Shown here: one piece after another, positions 6,541-11,268 of the stretch | Position numbering within the stretch: position 1 is the stretch's first letter | How the letters are laid out: every line of letters starts with the position of its first letter | From: REEP01 sp964517265 | GTDB lineage: Bacteria > Pseudomonadota > Alphaproteobacteria > Rhodospirillales > Defluviicoccaceae | Direction: 5' to 3' | Assembly: GCA_964517265.1 (NCBI GenBank) | Contig: CAZFBS010000067.1 | Coordinates: 1-11,268, forward strand | DNA length: 11,268 nt | Program-made: the position numbers and the translations under genes | Notes under the pieces: generated by a model | Told to the model about the DNA's origin: nothing | The model's input: the letters and a program-made list of their open reading frames with translations, nothing else | Database searches by the model: none

Positions 6541-7683
6541 TCAGCGCGCGACACTAGACGAGACCGACAGCCAGACGATCTCCGGCATCTGCATCAGCAT
6601 GATCGGGCCGACCGACAGACGACGGTCCTGCAATGTCAGCGGGATCGGCACCGGCGCGGCGCGGTCGCGGGAGCCTGCAAGCACACTCACCGCCAGTTTC
6701 GCGACCACTGCCTCTGTTTGACGGAGCGTGCCGTTCGCCTGCAGCATCTCGATCGCGTCGGGCAACCCGGAGGTGCGGGTGGCGAAGGCGCCGATCGGTT
6801 GGCCATTGTTGTCGAGGGCCAGGGTTCCGCTGCCGGTGATGGTCAGCGGTCCGTACTGCGCGTCGAGCGCGGCAACGTCGAGCACCCCGCCTTCGTCGCG
6901 CCAAAGGAACAGCATCCGCGGCCACGGTCCAGGTGTCATCACGCCCCGCACCGTCGCTTCGAGAGCAAACCGCGCAACATCGGGACCCAGCGGCAGTTCC
7001 CACCACTGGGGGAAAACGATGCCCGTCCCAGCGACCTCGAGATGAAAACGCGCGCTGAGCGGATCGTTCTCGGCGCCAGTGCCGCGCGCCGGCCACCCGC
7101 GCGCATCGAGGCGAGCGATCGTTATCGTCTCGTCCGCGGCGATCTCCGGGACCGCACCCGGCCTCGTTGCGGGAACTGGTACGAGCACCAGATCGCGTAC
7201 CGCAAGCACGGTCGGTGCCTCCGCGTCGCCCGCTTCCCCCACCAACGTGAGTTCGCCCGCCTCCGCCCGATAGCGACGCTGACCCCCGCCTCCGCCGATG
7301 CCAAGGGCATGGGTGCCGGCAAGGTCCATTGAAAAGCGGCGCGGGTTGAATGGGTCGATGGCAACAATCATCCGGCTCGCCGACCACGTCCACGGCACCG
7401 TATCGGGCGGAGTTGCTCCGCCCGCATCCCCGCCCGATGCTATGACCGCCGGCGCTGTTATCACCACCTGCGCCGTCGAAGGAAAGCCGCTCCGATCGAG
7501 GCTGGCGTAGCTGATATGGTAGCCTTCCGCTTGGCGCTGCGCGATCCAGCGATGGATCCCGGCTTCGAGCTGGCGGGTCAAGACCATCCAGTAGCCGCCA
7601 TAGACGGCGGCGAAGACGGCAACGACGGCGCTAGCGCTCGCAGCAAAGCGCAGCCAGCCAGGCATCCTCTTCGTTGCGTTCAT
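6541..7683 (-). CDS. DUF2125 family membrane-anchored protein
   Basis: A 380-residue protein that matches the DUF2125 family in layout. It has a short basic N-terminus, one transmembrane segment at about 9-35 (FAASASAVVAVFAAVYGGYW), then a large soluble part, predicted periplasmic, rich in beta-type alternating hydrophobic sequence. Typical pieces are GYHISYASLDRSGFPS (about 54-69), FPQWWELPLGP in the middle, and GSGTLALDNNGQPIGAF toward the end. The function of DUF2125 is not known; the layout recalls proteins that sit between the two membranes. The start ATG at 7683 is preceded by AAGGAAG about ten bases upstream. It is a single gene converging with tyrA. A 14-base palindrome lies about 55 bases upstream of its start. 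Confidence 0.8.
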   Translation of the reverse strand: MNATKRMPGWLRFAASASAVVAVFAAVYGGYWMVLTRQLEAGIHRWIAQRQAEGYHISYASLDRSGFPSTAQVVITAPAVIASGGDAGGATPPDTVPWTWSASRMIVAIDPFNPRRFSMDLAGTHALGIGGGGGQRRYRAEAGELTLVGEAGDAEAPTVLAVRDLVLVPVPATRPGAVPEIAADETITIARLDARGWPARGTGAENDPLSARFHLEVAGTGIVFPQWWELPLGPDVARFALEATVRGVMTPGPWPRMLFLWRDEGGVLDVAALDAQYGPLTITGSGTLALDNNGQPIGAFATRTSGLPDAIEMLQANGTLRQTEAVVAKLAVSVLAGSRDRAAPVPIPLTLQDRRLSVGPIMLMQMPEIVWLSVSSSVAR

Positions 7684-7737
7684 GACGGGGAGGCTTCCTT
7701 CTGCGAGAGCGGAAACGGATGGTACAAGAAAGATACC

Positions 7738-7751
7738 GTGTCAGATGACAC
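7738..7751. repeat. Perfect 14-base palindrome GTGTCA-GA-TGACAC, upstream of the DUF2125 gene
   Basis: Six-base arms with a two-base centre, 55 bases from the DUF2125 ATG and therefore in its likely promoter region. The half-site TGTCA recurs in the second palindrome of the same gap, in the opposite arrangement. An operator role is inference. Confidence 0.4.
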
Positions 7752-7972
7752 TGTGCGAGGGCAGGGCGCTTCTGTCGTGCCGGGAGAAATCGGACAAGAA
7801 TGGAGGGGTTTTTCCTGGTTCCCAATTCGCATTTTGGATACGCGGCGATAGCTCGACGATCCTGACTGGCGTCACCGCCCGCGTGGTTCGCGATTGCAGC
7901 GAAGACGCCACGTTGTCATCGAGAACGGCCTGAAGAATCCTACCCGCGAGGTGGTTGGCTTGCGCCAGAAGG

Positions 7973-7989
7973 CATGACAGGATGTCATG
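7973..7989. repeat. Perfect 17-base palindrome CATGACA-GGA-TGTCATG, upstream of the EcfG promoter
   Basis: Seven-base arms with a three-base centre. It ends 17 bases before the GGAAC of the EcfG-type promoter, a position suited to an upstream activator or regulator. It is not followed by a T-tract, so it is not a terminator. Confidence 0.45.
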
Positions 7990-8006
7990 AAGGTCACCAT
8001 TAGGAT

Positions 8007-8032
8007 GGAACCGGCAGGCACCGTTTGGCGTT
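8007..8032 (+). promoter_or_regulatory. EcfG-type (general stress sigma factor) promoter of the PRC-barrel gene
   Basis: GGAAC (8007-8011), a 17-base spacer and CGTT (8029-8032) match the alphaproteobacterial EcfG consensus GGAAC-N16/17-CGTT exactly. Transcription would begin near 8040 and give a leader of about 44 bases before the ATG at 8084. Small secreted PRC-barrel proteins are common general-stress genes, so position and target agree. A sigma70-like TTGACA at 8030-8035 overlaps it but lacks a good -10. Confidence 0.7.
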
Positions 8033-8083
8033 GACAGTCCGTTTAGGCTCCACATGGGTAACCAGTTCAAGGAGACACACAAA

Positions 8084-8452
8084 ATGAAAATCCGGCAAAT
8101 GCTGCCTGTCCTAGCGTTCACCCTGGTCCTTACCCCAGCCAGCCTGCTGCTCGCACAACAGACGGCTCCTGCCAGCTCCGGCCAAGCGACATCGGCCGCA
8201 ACCACTGGCTATCTGGAGCTTGACGACATGAACGTTGTCACGCCAAACGGGGATAAAATCGGCGACGTGGAAGAGGTTCTCATGGATATGTCCGGAAATG
8301 TCGTTGCCGTGACGGTCGAGGCGGGCGGCTTTCTTGGGGTCGGCGACGACGAGGTGATCATTGCCCTCGACCAGCTTCGCCTGGAGAACGAACAGTTGGT
8401 GACAACGATGACGAAGGAACAGATCGAAGCGCTGCCGAAGTGGGACGACTGA
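8084..8452 (+). CDS. Secreted PRC-barrel domain protein
   Basis: A 122-residue protein with a Sec signal peptide at 1-24 (MKIRQMLPVLAFTLVLTPAS, then LLLA before QQ), a short Ala/Ser/Thr/Gln linker, and one PRC-barrel domain at about 43-108: LELDDMNVVTPNGDKIGDVE, then a GNVVAVTVEAGGFLGVGDDEV strand block (71-91). It is probably a small periplasmic protein; PRC-barrel proteins of this kind are often stress-induced, but a biochemical role is not known. An in-frame ATG at 8054 was rejected in favour of 8084, which has GGAG about nine bases upstream and places the signal peptide at the N-terminus. It is driven by the EcfG-type promoter at 8007-8032 and followed by a strong intrinsic terminator 26 bases after its stop. 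Confidence 0.85.
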   Translation: MKIRQMLPVLAFTLVLTPASLLLAQQTAPASSGQATSAATTGYLELDDMNVVTPNGDKIGDVEEVLMDMSGNVVAVTVEAGGFLGVGDDEVIIALDQLRLENEQLVTTMTKEQIEALPKWDD

Positions 8453-9180
8453 GTCTGAACGCACGTACCGGCGTGAACGGCTGCACCCGTTGGTGCAGCC
8501 GTCTTTTCAAGCTCCTTAGAGAACACCTGGGTGGGATCGAGTTCGTTACCCTCGTCGTCCTTTTCCTTTGTGCTGCTGCACTTTATGCCTCCTTCGAGAT
8601 CGTCAATGAGACGCTGGAAGGCGATGCGCACCGCTTCGACCGTGCTTTTTTGCTGGCCTTGAGAGACCCCGCCGATCCGGCGGACCCGATTGGGCCGCGC
8701 TGGCTGGACGTGGCAATGCGGGATCTTACCGCTCTCGGCGGTTATCCGCTCATCACAACGATCGCGATTCTGGTAGCGGGCTACCTTGGGATCTTGCGTA
8801 ACTGGGGCGTTATGCTTCTTGTCTTGGCCTCGCTCGCGGGCGGGGCATTGCTCAACAGCCTGCTCAAGGGAGCCTTTGGCCGGCCTCGTCCGGAACTGGT
8901 CGCTCATCTTGTCGAGGTTCAGACCGCAAGCCTACCCAGCGGCCACGCAATGATGTCGGCGGTGACCTACCTGACCTTGGGCGCTCTGCTTGCCCGGGTG
9001 CAGCCCTGGTGGCCTTTGAAGGTGTACATTGTCGGGGCCGCCACTGTCCTGACTCTCCTGATCGGGTTCAGCCGGGTCTACCTCGGCGTGCACTGGCCGA
9101 CGGACGTCCTGGCGGGATGGTGCATTGGCGCCGCTTGGGCGATGGCCTGCTGGCTGCTGACGCGGTTCGCGTGGGCATAG
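8440..9180 (+). CDS. PAP2-type membrane phosphatase (phosphatidic acid/undecaprenyl-PP phosphatase-like)
   Basis: An integral membrane protein of up to 246 residues with several hydrophobic segments (about 33-55, 103-120, 123-142, 172-186, 192-210, 223-240). The three PAP2 signatures are complete: KGAFGRPRP (Lys143, Arg150-Pro151), PSGH (166-169) and SRVYLGVHWPTD (Ser211-Arg212, His218, Asp222). Such enzymes remove phosphate from lipid phosphates or undecaprenyl pyrophosphate at the membrane; the substrate here is not known. The start is uncertain. GTG at 8440 overlaps the PRC-barrel gene by 13 bases, and GTG at 8473 sits at the foot of the terminator hairpin; both have weak ribosome binding sites. 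No Met codon occurs before about residue 93, well past the first membrane segment. The gene probably depends on readthrough of the terminator or on a promoter within the PRC-barrel gene. Confidence 0.85.
   Translation: MGRLSLNARTGVNGCTRWCSRLFKLLREHLGGIEFVTLVVLFLCAAALYASFEIVNETLEGDAHRFDRAFLLALRDPADPADPIGPRWLDVAMRDLTALGGYPLITTIAILVAGYLGILRNWGVMLLVLASLAGGALLNSLLKGAFGRPRPELVAHLVEVQTASLPSGHAMMSAVTYLTLGALLARVQPWWPLKVYIVGAATVLTLLIGFSRVYLGVHWPTDVLAGWCIGAAWAMACWLLTRFAWA
8478..8508 (+). terminator. Intrinsic (Rho-independent) terminator of the PRC-barrel gene
   Basis: A perfect ten-base-pair stem (8478-8487 with 8492-8501, CGGCTGCACC / GGTGCAGCCG) closes a four-base CGTT loop and is followed by TCTTTTC. 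It begins 26 bases after the PRC-barrel stop and lies inside the first codons of the next reading frame. Confidence 0.8.
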
Positions 9181-9246
9181 GCGCAGCAACAACCACCGTA
9201 TTTCTTCTTCGTCGAATTCATCCCATGGCTACTCCCGCCTGAGCCC

Positions 9247-9265
9247 CGGCGGACCGGCACCGCCG
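9247..9265. terminator. Weak GC hairpin between the convergent PAP2 and GH18 genes
   Basis: CGGCGG (9247-9252) pairs with CCGCCG (9260-9265) around a seven-base loop. There is no clear T-tract on either side, so a terminator role for either convergent gene is only possible. The rest of the 230-base gap (9181-9410) shows nothing else, apart from a six-base inverted repeat TGAGGC/GCCTCA at 9377-9398. Confidence 0.25.
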
Positions 9266-9410
9266 TCGTCCTCGCACCCGAAATGGAGCTCTTTGCGAAT
9301 GAGGCAAGACGGGATGACGGCTCAGGGCGGAGCGCATACCTGACCTTCGTGTCGTGGCCAAGGCCCCCATTACTGATGAGGCTGCGAAGAAGGCCTCACA
9401 ACCGCCGCAC

Positions 9411-10643
9411 CTAGTCGATCAAGCGATTGCGCACCGCTTCAAGGAGAGTCCCGTCATCACCCGTGAGCTCCCAGATCATCACGCCGCCGAGACCCCTCAG
9501 CTGCACGAATGCGGCTTTGTCGCGGAGCGAGTCGATGTCGTCGTAGCTGATCCATAGGCGTTTTTCCGGATGGTAGAGCCACGGGACGCGGGCACTCGGG
9601 TGCCGGTACTGCCGATAGCCCTGAGCTACAGGATCGGCAGCCACCAGCGCCTTATAGCTAATCGTGTCCGCGCTTCCGTGATCCAGTGCCGCAGGATCAC
9701 TATGCTGAAAAAGTCCGTCGCCGGAGGGGCCGGGATCGACATTCTTGTAGGCGCGGCCATAGAAAGGGAGTCCCAGGACGAGGCGGTCTGGCGGCGCACC
9801 CGCAGCCAGATAGGCCTCCACCGACGCCGCAATGCTGGGCGCTTCCGGCTTACCGGGCATGGCCGGGAAAAGGGGCGCATTGAGGCTTGTGGCGGTCGCA
9901 CCGGCCCCATAGTCGTAGGTCATGATGCCGATCCAATCGACACGGTGCGCAAGAAGGTTGACATCAATGTTGCGCATGAACCACGGGCTGCCGGTTGCGG
10001 CAATGGTCAGAAGCGGGCGTTGCCCGGCACGGTCTGACAATTGGTCGAGTTGCCGTCGCAGCTCTTCGATCAAGAGGGTGAAATTTTCCCGGTCCTCCGG
10101 ACGTCGGCTGTTCTCGGGCAGACCTCCCTCGACGGGGTATTCCCAGTCGATATCGATTCCGTCGAAAATGTCGCCGTGGGCGACCATGAACAGATCAAGG
10201 GCCGAAGCCGCCAACCGCTCCCGCCCATCGGATGTCGACGCGGCGTCGGAGAAATGGCGTGATCCGGTCCATCCCCCGAGGGAAATGAGAACCTGCAGAT
10301 GCGGATGGCGCTCCTTAAGTGCGGCCAGCGCCGCGAAGTTGCCTCCGCCTGACTGGCCTATTCCGCACTCCCCAATATCCTTGCACGGATCGCCAAGAGC
10401 CACCTGCCCCTCTTCGGTTACGGCGCCGAACGCATAGATGATATGGGTGAGCGCATCTGCCGGCAGAGCCGCAATGGCCGCCGGCGTCGCGCTCCACGCC
10501 GGCAGGTAACCCGCAATCACCGGCTGGCGAGATTTCTTGTCCGCGGCTTGAAGGAACTCCGGCATCAAGAGCATTGCTGCTCCTGACAGAAGCAGCGTAC
10601 CGATCTTCGCCGCCAACCGCGCATCCAGCATGCGCTTCATCAT
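9411..10643 (-). CDS. Secreted glycoside hydrolase family 18 protein (chitinase-like)
   Basis: A 410-residue protein with an N-terminal export signal (basic MMKRMLDARLAAK, then hydrophobic GTLLLSGAAMLLM, to about residue 33). A GH18 TIM barrel follows: VIAGYLPAWS (strand 1), LTHIIYAFGAV, VLISLGGWTGS (118-128), and the catalytic DGIDIDWEYP (161-170) with the full DxxDxDxE pattern and acid Glu168. MTYDYGAG, PFYGRAY and GGVMIWELTGD complete the family pattern. It should hydrolyse a beta-1,4-linked N-acetylhexosamine polymer such as chitin or a related polysaccharide; the substrate is inferred. An insertion with two Cys (GDPCKDIGECGIG, about 84-96) might form a disulphide. The best ribosome site, AGGAG, is four bases before the second ATG (10640), so the start may be there. 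It follows the right-edge gene by 28 bases on the same strand, probably in one operon. Confidence 0.9.
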   Translation of the reverse strand: MMKRMLDARLAAKIGTLLLSGAAMLLMPEFLQAADKKSRQPVIAGYLPAWSATPAAIAALPADALTHIIYAFGAVTEEGQVALGDPCKDIGECGIGQSGGGNFAALAALKERHPHLQVLISLGGWTGSRHFSDAASTSDGRERLAASALDLFMVAHGDIFDGIDIDWEYPVEGGLPENSRRPEDRENFTLLIEELRRQLDQLSDRAGQRPLLTIAATGSPWFMRNIDVNLLAHRVDWIGIMTYDYGAGATATSLNAPLFPAMPGKPEAPSIAASVEAYLAAGAPPDRLVLGLPFYGRAYKNVDPGPSGDGLFQHSDPAALDHGSADTISYKALVAADPVAQGYRQYRHPSARVPWLYHPEKRLWISYDDIDSLRDKAAFVQLRGLGGVMIWELTGDDGTLLEAVRNRLID

Positions 10644-10671
10644 TCTCCTGAAGCTTGCGCAATCATGAGCC

Positions 10672-11268
10672 TCAACGCTCGCTCAAAGGCAACATCGCCT
10701 GTTCCTCCGGAGCCACCTGGATCTTGATAAGGTCGCCCGGCTTGAGGAGGGCATGCTCTTCGAGTTGGATTTCGGCGAGGCCGTTCTCGACCTTGAGCAA
10801 GCCTTTGGCATTGGGGAGCGCGGTCTCGTTAGCCGGGGCATCGGTGAAGCCGTTCACGAGGCGCCTCAAGACCACAATCTTGACATGGCCTTCCTCAACG
10901 GAGGCTGGATAGGCGCCTGCCCCGAGCAGCATCTGGGCGATCGTCTCCCGGGTTATTTTGTGATCGTTGATCTGGACCCCCAGTTCCGCACGTTCGCGCT
11001 CGCGCTCAAGGTGGTCGTCGAGAATGAGACGCTGGCGAACTTGCTGCGCCTCGACAAGGCTTCGCTGAACGTTGGCGAAGGCCATCCGCCTTTCATGCCA
11101 GTTTCTCCGGGCATCGACCAGCGCATCACCCGCCAGATTGTAGCTCGCCTCGTTGGCGAGACCCTTGCTGTGAAGATCCGCTACCGAGTCCACCCGCTTG
11201 ACACGCAGCGCGATTGAACCTCCCTCGAATTGGTGGACACCTTTGCTAAGCTCCAGGAAGGAGCAGGG
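10672..11268 (-). CDS. C-terminal part of an ExoF-like polysaccharide export/coiled-coil protein, runs off the window
   Basis: The minus strand is open from the right edge to TGA at 10674-10672 (198 residues), including 25 codons before the GTG at 11193, so the N-terminus lies outside the window. The visible part starts with a long charged helix rich in Arg, Glu, Leu and Gln (about residues 26-120, starting with SVADLHSKGLANEAS), likely coiled coil. A compact beta region follows (VKIVVLRRL) and ends with LEEHALLKPGDLIKIQV, the pattern seen at the end of SLBB-like or ExoF-type exopolysaccharide export proteins. HlyD-type adaptor proteins have a similar coiled coil and KGL motif and are the main alternative. 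It sits 28 bases upstream of the GH18 gene, which fits a polysaccharide export and processing operon. The call rests on pattern, without the N-terminal export domain. Confidence 0.55.
   Translation of the reverse strand, partial: PCSFLELSKGVHQFEGGSIALRVKRVDSVADLHSKGLANEASYNLAGDALVDARRNWHERRMAFANVQRSLVEAQQVRQRLILDDHLERERERAELGVQINDHKITRETIAQMLLGAGAYPASVEEGHVKIVVLRRLVNGFTDAPANETALPNAKGLLKVENGLAEIQLEEHALLKPGDLIKIQVAPEEQAMLPLSER

Larger units (their letters stand above)
7684..8083. other. 400-base divergent intergenic region with regulatory sequence, no convincing gene
   Basis: This gap separates the minus-strand DUF2125 gene from the plus-strand PRC-barrel gene. Open frames exist on both strands, but none has a good ribosome binding site or family motifs, and the longest (minus strand, 7741-8205) would run antisense through the PRC-barrel signal peptide. 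The region holds two perfect palindromes built from TGTCA/TGACA half-sites and an EcfG-type promoter, listed separately. Confidence 0.55.

Noticed and set aside
6523..7332. 269-codon plus-strand open frame
   Set aside because: Antisense shadow of the DUF2125 gene, rich in Arg, His and Gln without domain features.
8054..8083. Upstream in-frame ATG for the PRC-barrel gene
   Set aside because: It would put ten polar residues ahead of a clean signal peptide, and the ATG at 8084 has the better ribosome binding site.
7741..8205. 154-codon minus-strand open frame across the intergenic region
   Set aside because: It runs antisense through the start of the PRC-barrel gene and over its promoter, and no family resemblance is seen.
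8209..8907. 232-codon minus-strand open frame
   Set aside because: Antisense to the PRC-barrel and PAP2 genes, which both have clear motifs.
9377..9398. Inverted repeat TGAGGC-N10-GCCTCA as terminator of the GH18 or PAP2 gene
   Set aside because: Short stem, long loop and no T-tract on either strand.
10753..11217. 154-codon plus-strand open frame
   Set aside because: Antisense to the export-like gene, which is open to the window edge and has a coherent coiled-coil and beta-domain layout.

Overview
The window is a piece of a high-GC alphaproteobacterial chromosome, most likely from the Rhodospirillales or a nearby order. The evidence is the gene order (metX-metW divergent from a chorismate mutase-hisC-tyrA cluster, next to a DUF2125 gene) and a textbook EcfG-type stress promoter (GGAAC-N17-CGTT). 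The species cannot be named from the sequence.

Left edge (1-1475): an accessory patch. The minus strand carries the first 289 codons of a GTG-started gene that runs off the window. Its motifs place it in the AIPR (abortive infection phage resistance) family, with a restriction-endonuclease-like N-terminus. The DNA is visibly more AT-rich than the rest. About 320 bases further on lies a short XRE/HigA-type antitoxin-like gene. It appears to be the remains of a longer protein, cut by one TAA codon. This patch looks like a fragment of a phage-defence or addiction island abutting the core gene metW.

Core biosynthesis (1504-6501): metX and metW are translationally coupled on the minus strand and make an acylated homoserine for methionine synthesis. 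Divergent from them, across a 161-base regulatory gap with an inverted repeat over both putative -35 regions, is a tight plus-strand operon: a chorismate mutase with a shrunken prephenate-dehydratase-like region and an ACT-like tail, then hisC, then tyrA (4-base overlap). Together these supply tyrosine-pathway steps and aminotransferase activity.

Envelope and stress (6541-9180): a minus-strand DUF2125 membrane-anchored protein, a 400-base intergenic region with two perfect palindromes and an EcfG promoter, a secreted PRC-barrel protein followed by a strong intrinsic terminator, and a PAP2-type membrane phosphatase whose reading frame crosses that terminator.

Right edge (9411-11268): a secreted GH18 glycosidase gene lies 28 bases downstream of the 3' part of a coiled-coil protein resembling ExoF-type polysaccharide export proteins. 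This suggests an exopolysaccharide production/processing operon that continues beyond the window.
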